A program made the position numbers and the translations under genes. DNA of 64,000 bases. Source: Glaciecola amylolytica. Its GTDB lineage: Bacteria > Bacteroidota > Bacteroidia > Flavobacteriales_D > Crocinitomicaceae. The notes under the pieces are model-generated. The model was not told the origin of the DNA. It made no database searches and saw only the letters and a list, made by a program, of their open reading frames with translations. This document shows, one piece after another, positions 43,333 to 51,529 of the stretch. Location of the stretch: assembly GCA_003856375.1 (NCBI GenBank), contig CP034120.1, forward strand, positions 62,001 through 126,000. The letters run 5' to 3'. The stretch's first letter is position 1; each line of letters begins with the position of its first letter.

Positions 43333-44857
43333 ATTGAATGGTTTCATAATCGGTTTCTTGCAAGATTTGTTCCACGATTTCACGGGAATTCATCAGGCGA
43401 GGAACTTTATGTTGTCCACCTAATTTACCTTTTTTTTGCAACCATGCATCAAAACTGCCTGATTTTAATATGTGTAGCAGCGGTTTGCCCAAAGCCATGT
43501 TGCTGGTTCTTTTAGCATCGTAATCGGAATTGATACTACGCAATGATTCGTCGAGCAAATACATGAAACGATTGATATCATTGGGCTTTCGATCAAATTC
43601 AATCAGCCATTCGTGTTTTCCTTCAGCATTTCCGTCCATGTAGATCGGTGCCACGGTATATTCCCGGATCACCGCATTGGTTTTCAAACATGCTTCCGCT
43701 ATTGCAGAATCGCTGTTATTGACGATCAATTCTTCGCCGAAAGCATTGATGAAATGTTTGGTTCTTCCGGTAAGTTTAAAACGATACGGGCTTTTTGAGG
43801 TAAAGCGGATCGTATCTCCGATGATGTATCTCCAGAGTCCGGCATTGGTTGAAATCACCAGAGCGTATTCCTCGTCCAGTTCAACCTCATCCAATTTGTA
43901 AATCGTTGTGGATTCTGTGTCGTTGAAGGAATGCATCGGAATGAATTCATAGAAAATTCCGTAGTCGAGCATTAAAAGCAGTTCGTTTGAACCGTCCTTA
44001 TCCTGAATGCCGAAGAAACCTTCCGAAGCATTGTATGTTTCCACGTAATGCATATCGTCAAAAGGAATCAATTCCCTGAAAGCCTCTTTGTATGGTTCGA
44101 AGCTTACGCCACCGTGCATGAATAATTCCAGGTTCGGCCAAACTTCGCGTAAATTCTTCTTCCCGGTAATTTCCAGCACTTTTCGGGCAAGCACCAGCGT
44201 CCAGCTCGGAACTCCTGCAATGATGTAAACATCTTCCTCGATGGTGCTTTTGGCCATTTTTTCGACCTTCTCTTCCCATTCGCTCATCAGCGCAATTTCT
44301 TTGGAAGGGGTGCGGCGAATTTCTGCCCACCAGGGCAAGTTTTTCAGAATGATCGCCGATAGATCGCCTTGATAGCTGTCTTCGGAAACAGGCAAAACCT
44401 GTGCGCTTCCGCCAACAATCAGGTGTTTTCCTTTGTATAGTTTCCGGTTGGGGAAATTCTCGTAATACAAAGCCAAAAGATCTTTTCCGCCTTTATAATG
44501 ACAATCTTCGAGGGATTCTTTGGTAACGGGAATAAACTTGCTCCGGTCGGAAGTAGTTCCTGAGCTTTTGGCAAACCATTTGGTTTCCTGCGACCACAGC
44601 ACATGCTGCTCGCCGGCCATGAGTTTATCGATCCATGGTTTCAGGGATTCATAGTTGTTCAAAGGAACCAACTGTTTGAAATCCGAATAAGAAACGATTT
44701 GATGAAATTGATATTCTTTTCCGTATTTGCTTTGACTGCCTTGTTCGATCAGTTTTTCGAACAATTCGCGCTGAACATCTTCCGGGTATTTCCGAAAAAG
44801 CTCAATTTGGTGCAAGCGTTTTTTGATAACCCACGCGAAAATGGAATTAAAAGGCAT
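43325..44857 (-). CDS. GH3 family (auxin-responsive-like) acyl-adenylating protein
   Basis: A 510-residue protein of the GH3 superfamily, acyl-adenylate-forming amide synthetases. Recognisable pieces: FAKSSGTTSDRSKFIPVT is the ATP-binding loop, YNASEGFFGIQD the second adenylate motif, and YRFKLTGRTKHFINAFGEEL the third. Plant GH3 proteins link amino acids to hormones; bacterial GH3 substrates are unknown. ATG 44857 (MPFNSIFAWV) is preferred to an upstream TTG. It is transcribed with the propeller-like protein. Confidence 0.85.
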   Translation of the reverse strand: MPFNSIFAWVIKKRLHQIELFRKYPEDVQRELFEKLIEQGSQSKYGKEYQFHQIVSYSDFKQLVPLNNYESLKPWIDKLMAGEQHVLWSQETKWFAKSSGTTSDRSKFIPVTKESLEDCHYKGGKDLLALYYENFPNRKLYKGKHLIVGGSAQVLPVSEDSYQGDLSAIILKNLPWWAEIRRTPSKEIALMSEWEEKVEKMAKSTIEEDVYIIAGVPSWTLVLARKVLEITGKKNLREVWPNLELFMHGGVSFEPYKEAFRELIPFDDMHYVETYNASEGFFGIQDKDGSNELLLMLDYGIFYEFIPMHSFNDTESTTIYKLDEVELDEEYALVISTNAGLWRYIIGDTIRFTSKSPYRFKLTGRTKHFINAFGEELIVNNSDSAIAEACLKTNAVIREYTVAPIYMDGNAEGKHEWLIEFDRKPNDINRFMYLLDESLRSINSDYDAKRTSNMALGKPLLHILKSGSFDAWLQKKGKLGGQHKVPRLMNSREIVEQILQETDYETIQYA

Positions 44858-44876
44858 AAGCAATATTCAGTGAAAT

Positions 44877-44903
44877 AAAAAAGGAGGATTAACTTTCCTC
44901 CTT
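44877..44903 (-). terminator. Terminator of the 42-residue membrane protein gene
   Basis: On the minus strand AAGGAGGA pairs perfectly with TCCTCCTT (plus-strand arms 44881-44888 and 44896-44903), followed by TTTT. It lies just past the small gene and before GH3. Confidence 0.8.
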
Positions 44904-44906
44904 ATA

Positions 44907-45035
44907 CTATCCGAATGCGTAAATTGATCCTATAATTGCTAATAGAATTACAGTATACACAAATCCAATTCCTACTGTTGAACTTTCAAAGAAAGTATCA
45001 TTTTTATCGTGGTGATCTGAATGGTGTTCTGACAT
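44907..45035 (-). CDS. 42-residue membrane protein with His-rich N-terminus
   Basis: The ORF begins MSEHHSDHHDKNDTF, then carries one hydrophobic helix (VGIGFVYTVILLAIIGSIYA) and ends AFG. A perfect TAAATTTG -7 box lies 16 bases upstream and a strong terminator directly follows, so promoter, frame and terminator agree on a real small gene. Five His residues in the first ten positions suggest metal contact, but this is speculation. It lies between a YugP-like peptidase and the GH3 gene. Confidence 0.75.
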   Translation of the reverse strand: MSEHHSDHHDKNDTFFESSTVGIGFVYTVILLAIIGSIYAFG

Positions 45036-45051
45036 AACTTCAATTTTTCCT

Positions 45052-45059
45052 CAAATTTA
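45052..45059 (-). promoter_or_regulatory. -7 box (TAAATTTG) of the 42-residue protein gene
   Basis: Exact TAnnTTTG match on the minus strand, 16 bases before the ATG; CAAA (minus TTTG) at 45077-45080 is a possible -33 element 17 bases away. Confidence 0.6.
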
Positions 45060-45086
45060 AGATTTTGTTTGAAAAACAAAAAGAAA

Positions 45087-45797
45087 TTAGTCGTCGTTTA
45101 TACCAATTAATCGCAAAATATAGTAAATCATCGTTACAATTGCTCCGAGAGCAGCTACGACGTAGGTTGTTGCCGCCAGATTCAAGGCCGTTTTCGAGCG
45201 TTCGTATTCGTCTTTAGTCGCTGTTCCGGAATGCTTGATCCAGTTCAAAGCTCTTTTCGAAGCGTCCAATTCTACGGGTAAAGTCACAATACTGAATAGG
45301 GCGATAAAACCATAAGCGATCACGATTGCCCAAAGCACCCATTTGATTGGGAAAGATTCAAACAAAACTGCACCACCGATAAAAGTCAGCATCATCAGAA
45401 TATTGAGAAACATTCCCGAAACATGTTGCAACGGAACCAGTTTGGAACGCCATTGAAGCGGGGCGTATGCTTTTGCATGCTGAACCGCGTGACCGCATTC
45501 GTGGGCGGCAACTGCAGCAGATGCCGCGTTGGTTCCGTGATACACAACTTCGGAAAGGTTGACGGTTTTGTCGGCAGGATTGTAGTGATCGGTTAATTGT
45601 CCGGGAACACAGGTTACACGCACATCGTAAATGCCATAATCACGTAACATACGTTCAGCTACTTCGCGGCCGCTTAAACCACTTTTGGAGGGAATTTTAC
45701 TGAATTCCTGAAATTTGCTTCTTAAACGCCAGCTCACCAAGAGTCCAATTCCCATGAAGACTAAACCTATGAGCATAGCCGGGCCAAAAGATATCAT
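45087..45797 (-). CDS. YugP-like zinc metallopeptidase (membrane)
   Basis: A 236-residue membrane metallopeptidase: the zinc motif HECGH is in AVAAHECGHAVQHAKAYA, with hydrophobic helices at the N-terminus (MLIGLVFMGIGLLVSW) and two to three more after residue ~120. This matches the Zn_peptidase_2/YugP family, 225-240 residues, whose substrates are unknown. The active-site face is expected at the cytoplasmic membrane surface. A TAACTTTG -7 box (45817-45824 on the minus strand) supports the start. Confidence 0.88.
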   Translation of the reverse strand: MISFGPAMLIGLVFMGIGLLVSWRLRSKFQEFSKIPSKSGLSGREVAERMLRDYGIYDVRVTCVPGQLTDHYNPADKTVNLSEVVYHGTNAASAAVAAHECGHAVQHAKAYAPLQWRSKLVPLQHVSGMFLNILMMLTFIGGAVLFESFPIKWVLWAIVIAYGFIALFSIVTLPVELDASKRALNWIKHSGTATKDEYERSKTALNLAATTYVVAALGAIVTMIYYILRLIGINDD

Positions 45798-45832
45798 TTT
45801 GTAAAATTTATTCTCTCAAAGTTACGCACAAA

Positions 45833-45865
45833 AAAACCTGCTATACTTGAATTTTAGCAGGTTTT
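45833..45865 (-). terminator. Terminator of the Bax inhibitor-like gene
   Basis: AAAACCTGCTA (45833-45843) faces TAGCAGGTTTT (45855-45865), perfect stem; reading the minus strand the T run follows. It lies 25 bases past the stop codon. Confidence 0.75.
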
Positions 45866-45889
45866 AACTTAAAGAATGTTATGCTGAAA

Positions 45890-46621
45890 CTAGTTTCTGT
45901 TTCCGAATAAACGAAGCAGAGAAAGGAACAAATTCACAAATAAAACATACAAGGTAAATCCTCCCAAAAGAGCCAGTTTGTTTTTCTCGTCAGCTGAAAT
46001 TTCAGAGTCGTGAGCGAACTTCTTCAATTGCTGCATATGGTAAGCTGTTAATCCTGTGAAAACAACTACGCCAATAATGGAAATCAAATAGCTCAATCCG
46101 TCACTTTTCAGGAAGAAGTTTACAATTCCTGCGATGAAAATTCCCCAGAACGCCATCATCAGGATACTTCCGAATTTTGTCAGATCCACTTTCGTTACAT
46201 ATCCCATAATTGCCATTACTCCGAATGTTCCTGCAGTTACACCGAATGTAATTGCGATGGAAGACATGGAGTAAACAATGAAAATAGTCGATAATGAAAA
46301 CCCGATCAAAATACTGTAAAGCGAAAACAACCCGAACAAAAGCGGGAATGATAAGCGGTTGATCATGGTTTGAAATAACAATGCAACACCAATCGGTGAG
46401 AATACTACAACATAGAATAACGGTGAAAGTTTTGCTCCTCCGTTTGCAGTTGCAGTGATGAAGTATTTAGTGATGAACTCTACGGTTCCATATTGATATG
46501 CAATTGCTCCGGATACGATCAATGCAAAGAACATAAATCCGTAAACTTTTGCGAAGAATTGTCTTGCAGCTGCTTGTTTTTCAGCGGTGTCAAAGCTGTA
46601 ATTGTCGATTATTTCACTCAT
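45890..46621 (-). CDS. Bax inhibitor-1/YccA family membrane protein
   Basis: A 243-residue protein with seven hydrophobic helices and the family pattern GVTAGTFGVMAIMGYVTKVDL, FTGLTAYHMQQLKKF and a C-terminal LYVLFVNLFLSLLRLFGNR. BI-1 family proteins act as membrane calcium-leak channels or protease (FtsH) modulators. It lies downstream of the DUF3857 pair but behind a 40-base gap, and ends at a terminator. Confidence 0.9.
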   Translation of the reverse strand: MSEIIDNYSFDTAEKQAAARQFFAKVYGFMFFALIVSGAIAYQYGTVEFITKYFITATANGGAKLSPLFYVVVFSPIGVALLFQTMINRLSFPLLFGLFSLYSILIGFSLSTIFIVYSMSSIAITFGVTAGTFGVMAIMGYVTKVDLTKFGSILMMAFWGIFIAGIVNFFLKSDGLSYLISIIGVVVFTGLTAYHMQQLKKFAHDSEISADEKNKLALLGGFTLYVLFVNLFLSLLRLFGNRN

Positions 46622-46661
46622 GTTGTTTGTTTTAGAAGTTTAAATTTACGCAAAATCAGGA

Positions 46662-48563
46662 TTATCCTTCCTTGATAACCCATTTTTTAATGACAATGTT
46701 CGCCCATTCCTTTACCAGGTCGAGGTATTCGTTGCTTTCGGATGCGTTGGAAAGAATGCGTTTTTCCAGCTTGATCTCGTAGTTGATTTTGATCTTGTTC
46801 GGATCCGTTTGAATGATCTCCGTTTTGACCACACCAACCGAATTCGATTTGACCAGTGTTGTGACGTTGTCCGCAACTTTTATCGGGTTGGGCGACTCGA
46901 TATAAATGGAATATTTTTGCTGCTTGCTGAAAGGAATAATGCTGTAATCGGCAGTTGGTTCGTTGGTTTCACCTTCAAAGAAAATGAAATTCGGGATCAG
47001 TTTTTCGGCATTGAAAGCGTACAAATTCTCGTCGAAATTGGAAAAATAAGTACTTAAAGTATCTTCCTGCTTGAAGCTGACAGGATACGGATAAATGTAC
47101 TTCACTTCCGAAGGTTTGAGAATTGTATCGTTGATTTGGAGGTTTTTGAAGTAGCGCGACGTGGCAGGATTCCGGAAGAAGATGGAATACTGGCCGCTGA
47201 AAGCATCACGTCTGTTCAAGGTCACGGAAGTATCGGACAAATGCCCTGTTTTGATAATGATTGTTGCGGTGTGTTTGTTGTTGTTGAGATCACTTTGCGG
47301 CAATAAAACAGCGCTGGTTGCTACTTTGTCGCGGTCTCCGGTAAACAGAATCGATTGGTTTCCTTCGCATCCGGCCGGAATTTCATCCAGATAGTAGAAT
47401 CTGCTCATGCTGGTCGGTTCGAACAGAAAGTGTTCGCTTCCATCCGTATTTTCAATAATGAGATAGCGGTAATCCAATTGATAAAGCGCCACAAATCCGT
47501 GTTCGAAAACTCCTTCGTTCAGATTCCGGGTAAAACCAACGTGATACTTCAGATTGTTTTCCTCCAGATATTGCTGAATCAATCGGAAATAGATCTTGGT
47601 GTCGATGATTCTGCGGTCGTAACAGGTGGAAGCTTTGATGCTTTCCGGCATGTTTTCATCTTCATTCCAGGTGAAATTTGTTTCCAGAAAATGAATGATT
47701 GCATTCAAATTTTCCAAAGGACCAAGTTGATCGTTCAGAAGTCCTTCCTGTTCGAATACCGGGCCGACTTTTTTGAAGCCTGTGTTCATATGAAACCGGT
47801 CGTAATCTCCTGAATAGATCAGGTTGTAGGAAAAGGTTTCATTCGGTTTCCATAAAGTATAGGATACTTTTGACGCATTTGCAGGATGGGCAGAAAACTC
47901 GTTCGGAGAATTTTTCCCAACTCCTTGAATATTCCAATAAAAAGTGGGCGAACTGCTTTTGTTCTGTACCACATAATTGTTCAGGTTTTTGGACGGATAA
48001 ACCGTGAGTTCCAGGCTGCTGAAATTTCTTAAGGACAAGCGGGAATTCAACGAATACAAATCATCTTCCAGGTAAACACAGTTGGAAAGACTGTAGCTTT
48101 TGTGGTCGATTTGATACACGACATCAATCACGTCGCCTACTTCCAGATTGGGAAAAATAAACTGAATCCGTTTGAAATAGTTGGACTCGTATTTATTCTT
48201 ATTATCCATGAACGTTTCCTTCACATTGTCGTCTCCAAGCTCTTTAATCGAACCATCTGCTTTGATGATCCGTGCTTTTTTGAGCGTAATCGATCCGCTG
48301 TTGAATTGAAACAGATCGTGGTTGATGAATTTCTCCACTCCTTTTTTTGAAAGCAATTTGATTCGCTTGAAATAAACAACAGAGGTCCCGTAATCGGGCA
48401 TGAAATCAATGGTGGTGCGGTTTTCCAAATAGATCGCATCTTCAGACTTTAAAGAATCCGGAATGGAAGGATTTGAAAACTCCGGCCATACATATTTATC
48501 GCCGGCAAGTGATACATGAGCGAATAGTGAGAGAAATAGGGTAGATAAAGCAACTAGTTTCAT
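46662..48563 (-). CDS. DUF3857 protein with transglutaminase-like domain lacking the Cys (second of a pair)
   Basis: A 633-residue secreted protein. ATG 48563 places the signal peptide at residue 1 (MKLVALSTLFLSLFAHVSLA) and overlaps the previous stop by ATGA; an upstream start would put it inside. The N-terminal DUF3857 region covers residues ~35-240 (TTIDFMPDYGTSVVYFKRIK, then LEVGDVIDVVYQID). A transglutaminase-like core follows, but where the upstream partner has GDCKD this one reads IIDTK, so the catalytic Cys is Thr; the His (FEHGFVALYQ) remains. A C-terminal beta part completes it. It is probably a non-catalytic paralog working with the protein encoded just upstream. Confidence 0.82.
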   Translation of the reverse strand: MKLVALSTLFLSLFAHVSLAGDKYVWPEFSNPSIPDSLKSEDAIYLENRTTIDFMPDYGTSVVYFKRIKLLSKKGVEKFINHDLFQFNSGSITLKKARIIKADGSIKELGDDNVKETFMDNKNKYESNYFKRIQFIFPNLEVGDVIDVVYQIDHKSYSLSNCVYLEDDLYSLNSRLSLRNFSSLELTVYPSKNLNNYVVQNKSSSPTFYWNIQGVGKNSPNEFSAHPANASKVSYTLWKPNETFSYNLIYSGDYDRFHMNTGFKKVGPVFEQEGLLNDQLGPLENLNAIIHFLETNFTWNEDENMPESIKASTCYDRRIIDTKIYFRLIQQYLEENNLKYHVGFTRNLNEGVFEHGFVALYQLDYRYLIIENTDGSEHFLFEPTSMSRFYYLDEIPAGCEGNQSILFTGDRDKVATSAVLLPQSDLNNNKHTATIIIKTGHLSDTSVTLNRRDAFSGQYSIFFRNPATSRYFKNLQINDTILKPSEVKYIYPYPVSFKQEDTLSTYFSNFDENLYAFNAEKLIPNFIFFEGETNEPTADYSIIPFSKQQKYSIYIESPNPIKVADNVTTLVKSNSVGVVKTEIIQTDPNKIKINYEIKLEKRILSNASESNEYLDLVKEWANIVIKKWVIKEG

Positions 48564-50230
48564 TCTATAATAATTGCGGGTTTTAAGAGATAGGTTTTCC
48601 AATAGTTGGTCAAAGGACCTTTCTTTCCGGTATTTTCCGGAGTCAGATGAAGAATATACTTGTTTTCGGTGCCATTTGTTTCGAGATCAATTCCCTTAGA
48701 CGGATCAAATGTCTGCTTGAACTTGAGTTGGTTGAAAGTGATTTGGAAATCGGCATTGAAACGCGCGCTGTCGTTGTTGTATGCAACTTCCATCATTTTG
48801 GTAATCTCGGGAAGGCATTTCAGGTCGATATAATACTGTTTGTTAATCAGATTGAAATATGAAGTCGGCAAATCGGAACTGATGAGGAAAGAAGTTTGGT
48901 GCTCCGTACTTTGAGTGCTGTCAACGGTATGTGCGTAAGGAATCAGATAATCAATAATCTTTCTGGTTTTCTCTTCTGCATTTCCGTATTGATTCATGTG
49001 GCGGAATACCAATCCGAATTTTTCCTGAAAGGTCATTTTTAATTGATAAGCGGGCTGCTGAGTTTTATCATTCAGGTAAAATCGATATTCGAACAAAAGC
49101 TTGGGTTGAAACTGAAGAATGGCAGGAACCGGTTGATATTGCTGTTCTTTTTTACCGATCAGGAAAGCTTCTGTTCCCAAAATCTGCATGCTCGGATCTC
49201 CGAACAAACATTCTTGCTCCGTACAATCCAAAAAGTACATTTTGTTTTCCCAGACCAATGAGACGATCATGTGATTGGCCATGGCAATAGACGGGAAATC
49301 ATAGGTGTCTTTTTTGGTGGATGTTTTTGAGATGCTCATGTAAGACTCAAAACCAAAGTTTTTTAAGAGTTGATGCAAAAGCATGGCCATATCCTTGCAG
49401 TCGCCGTATTTGTTTTGAATGGTTTGATTGGCCTGACGTGGAATCAATGCATTTAATCCGTTTTCAATATCCAGGTATTGAATGTTTTCCTGAACATATG
49501 CGAAACAAGCTTTTGCAAGTTCTGTCGATTTTCCTTTCTTCGCAAGATCTGTCAGGTTCTGAGGCAGAAGACTGGTGTTTAACGCTTCGTGACCTTCCGT
49601 TTTCTTGATGAACCAATTGTTGAAATAAGTATTCGGTTCTGCTCCTTTCGGGTGAATCAAAAAGTAGATGCGTTCTTCATTGGTCTGGAAATCCTGATTG
49701 GTGATCACAAAACGTCCGGATTTCTTTTCTGTGCGGTGTCGGAATGAAGCTTCCAGATTTGCGGGAAGTGTGACTTCATAGAAAAAATCATCTGCCTGAT
49801 GAACACCACTTTTTTCAATATCAGACAAGAAAATAGTTTCCTGAGCGGAAGTTTGGTATTCAATTTTGAAAATGCAACGGGGAGGAAGTGTGATACTGTA
49901 TGTTCTGATTCCATTAAAAACAGAACCCCAGTTAATTGTGGAAACCGTGAAATTTGATTCAATATTGATCTTTTTCGCTTTCCCTTCTATGATAACGGAA
50001 GCCTGTTTAGAGATCAATTTTTCCGTTTCAATGACCGAAAAGTAAAAGCGCTGCTGGGCATCTGTTTCATTGGAACCTTCAAAATAATTGGAGGTTTGAT
50101 AGGAATCGATGGAGTTGACCAGAACAACGGTTTTCTCGAGGGAAAATTTCAATCCTTTTGCTCCAAAAACCGATTGGGCGCAAAAAAGCGAAATAGTAAA
50201 AAGGATTAAAAAGGTAGTATTTCTAGTCAT
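48560..50230 (-). CDS. DUF3857-type transglutaminase-like protein (first of a pair)
   Basis: A 556-residue secreted protein with signal peptide (TFLILFTISLFCAQSVFG). Residues ~190-330 form a transglutaminase-like core with complete catalytic residues: the Cys in NKYGDCKDMAMLLHQLL, the His in IAMANHMIVSL and the Asp in KMYFLDCTEQE. The N-terminal ~180 residues form the beta sandwich seen in DUF3857 proteins. Such enzymes act in the periplasm as peptidases or crosslinkers; the substrate is unknown. folE lies 33 bases upstream on the same strand, and the paralog is coupled downstream (ATGA). Confidence 0.82.
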   Translation of the reverse strand: MTRNTTFLILFTISLFCAQSVFGAKGLKFSLEKTVVLVNSIDSYQTSNYFEGSNETDAQQRFYFSVIETEKLISKQASVIIEGKAKKINIESNFTVSTINWGSVFNGIRTYSITLPPRCIFKIEYQTSAQETIFLSDIEKSGVHQADDFFYEVTLPANLEASFRHRTEKKSGRFVITNQDFQTNEERIYFLIHPKGAEPNTYFNNWFIKKTEGHEALNTSLLPQNLTDLAKKGKSTELAKACFAYVQENIQYLDIENGLNALIPRQANQTIQNKYGDCKDMAMLLHQLLKNFGFESYMSISKTSTKKDTYDFPSIAMANHMIVSLVWENKMYFLDCTEQECLFGDPSMQILGTEAFLIGKKEQQYQPVPAILQFQPKLLFEYRFYLNDKTQQPAYQLKMTFQEKFGLVFRHMNQYGNAEEKTRKIIDYLIPYAHTVDSTQSTEHQTSFLISSDLPTSYFNLINKQYYIDLKCLPEITKMMEVAYNNDSARFNADFQITFNQLKFKQTFDPSKGIDLETNGTENKYILHLTPENTGKKGPLTNYWKTYLLKPAIIIE

Positions 50231-50263
50231 ATGATTGGTGTTTAAGCTGATTGGTTCTGGTGT

Positions 50264-50854
50264 CTAATGCAATTTCGCCTGTATTAAATTAATAAATTCT
50301 TTTCTGGTTGAATCGTTGTTCAGGAATAATCCGGTGAAAGCACTGGAAGTAGTGACCGAATTTTGTTTCTGAACTCCGCGCATCTGCATACACATATGCT
50401 GGCATTCCATCACAACGGCAACACCTTTTGGCTTCAAGGTATCCTGAATACAATCGCGGATCTCGATGGTCAATCGCTCCTGAACCTGCAATCTGCGGCT
50501 GAAAGCATCTACCACGCGTGGAATTTTACTCAAACCAACGATCGTTCCGTTTGGAATATAAGCAATATGTGCTTTTCCGAAGAAGGGAAGCATGTGGTGC
50601 TCACACATCGAGTAAACTTCAATGTCCTTCACAATCACCATTTCCGAATATTCTTCGTGAAACAAGGCGCTTTTCAGAATTTCTTCCGGCTTGATCTCGT
50701 ATCCTTGTGTCAGGAATTGCAATGCTTTAGCAACACGTTCCGGAGTTTTCAATAGTCCTTCACGATCCGGATTTTCACCGATTTCGGAAAGAATGGATTT
50801 GTAAACACTTGAAATGTTTTGTGTGGTATCGTCGTCGTATTGAAATTCGCTCAT
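50264..50854 (-). CDS. folE: GTP cyclohydrolase I
   Basis: A 196-residue Fol[21 protein letters not shown] provides the zinc Cys and His residues, followed by [20 protein letters not shown] and [17 protein letters not shown] with the third zinc ligand Cys. It makes dihydroneopterin triphosphate from GTP, the first step of folate and queuosine pathways. ATG 50854 (MSEFQYDD) matches the family start; the 20 upstream codons are AT-rich, hydrophobic leader-like and not conserved. The 6-carboxytetrahydropterin synthase homolog lies upstream, so GTP-derived pterin flows through both. Confidence 0.95.
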   Translation of the reverse strand: MSEFQYDDDTTQNISSVYKSILSEIGENPDREGLLKTPERVAKALQFLTQGYEIKPEEILKSALFHEEYSEMVIVKDIEVYSMCEHHMLPFFGKAHIAYIPNGTIVGLSKIPRVVDAFSRRLQVQERLTIEIRDCIQDTLKPKGVAVVMECQHMCMQMRGVQKQNSVTTSSAFTGLFLNNDSTRKEFINLIQAKLH

Positions 50855-50948
50855 GATTTGAATTGAAAATTGAAAATTGAAAAGAAGAGAAAGCAAAGCT
50901 TTCAATATAAACAAGCGTTAGCATAGTTTACTTCTCAATTCTCCATTA

Positions 50949-51380
50949 TTAATAAGGTTCTTTTCCTCCGAAATATTCAACATAATTATTTTCTGTTTCA
51001 ACCAGTTTGATCTTGCATAAATGTCCGCCGGCTTGCTGAATCGGAGCATCAATGATTTTCCAGATTTCAATTGCCAGGTTTTCAGTTGAAGCCAGCTTTC
51101 CTTTTAAAAACGGAACATCCAGGTTTAGATTCTTGTGATCCAATTCCTCGATTACCAGATCTTTGATAATGGTACTCAAATCTTTCAGATTGATCACAAA
51201 CCCTGTTTCCGGATTTGGTTCTCCTTTTACGGTTACAAACAATTCGAAATTGTGTCCGTGCCAGTTTTTATTGCTGCATTTACCGAAAACGGCTTCGTTT
51301 TTTTCATCCGACCATTCCTCGCGCCATAATTTGTGCGCTGCGTTGAAATGTTCTCTTCGTGTAATGTATACTGTTTCCAA
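50949..51380 (-). CDS. 6-carboxytetrahydropterin synthase / 6-pyruvoyl-tetrahydropterin synthase homolog (QueD family)
   Basis: A 143-residue QueD/PTPS-like enzyme: zinc His residues lie in ITRREHFNAAHKL and NWHGHNFEL, the catalytic Cys in FGKCSNKN, and STENLAIEIWKII is the conserved helix. It converts dihydroneopterin triphosphate from FolE into 6-carboxytetrahydropterin (queuosine/7-deazaguanine route) or a related pterin. A perfect TACTTTTG promoter box (51399-51406, minus) ends 18 bases before a TTG codon at 51380; an upstream frame start (51491) would precede that promoter, so I take TTG 51380. Confidence 0.85.
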   Translation of the reverse strand: METVYITRREHFNAAHKLWREEWSDEKNEAVFGKCSNKNWHGHNFELFVTVKGEPNPETGFVINLKDLSTIIKDLVIEELDHKNLNLDVPFLKGKLASTENLAIEIWKIIDAPIQQAGGHLCKIKLVETENNYVEYFGGKEPY

Positions 51381-51398
51381 GTGTTGAAAAATTGGATA

Positions 51399-51406
51399 CA
51401 AAAGTA
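51399..51406 (-). promoter_or_regulatory. -7 box (TACTTTTG) that fixes the QueD-like start
   Basis: Exact TAnnTTTG match on the minus strand. It lies between the two candidate starts and so argues for the inner TTG. Confidence 0.6.
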
Positions 51407-51427
51407 ATGTTTTGAAGCGAGAAGTTA

Positions 51428-51486
51428 AAAAGTAAAAGCGAGAATTGCGGATTCCTTTTACCTTTTCAATTCTGACTTTTACCTTT
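51428..51486. repeat. Imperfect 20-bp inverted repeat between divergent promoters
   Basis: AAAAGTAAAAGCGAGAATTG (51428-51447) faces the complement of AAAGGTAAAAGTCAGAATTG (51467-51486): 17 of 20 positions agree. It sits between the QueD-like and HldD-like promoters. Confidence 0.45.
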
Positions 51487-51502
51487 TTCAATTACTTTGG
51501 CG

Positions 51503-51510
51503 TACTTTTG
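51503..51510 (+). promoter_or_regulatory. -7 box (TACTTTTG) of the epimerase gene
   Basis: Exact TAnnTTTG match, 19 bases upstream of ATG 51530. Confidence 0.55.
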
Positions 51511-51529
51511 TGTCAAATTCATTTTTATC

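Noticed and set aside
50855-50914. Longer folE start at 50914
   Set aside because: The added 20 residues are encoded by AT-rich ATTGAAA repeats and are unlike any FolE N-terminus.
51381-51491. Longer QueD-like protein from a TTG at 51491
   Set aside because: The extra residues come from an inverted repeat and the gene's promoter box lies downstream of that start.
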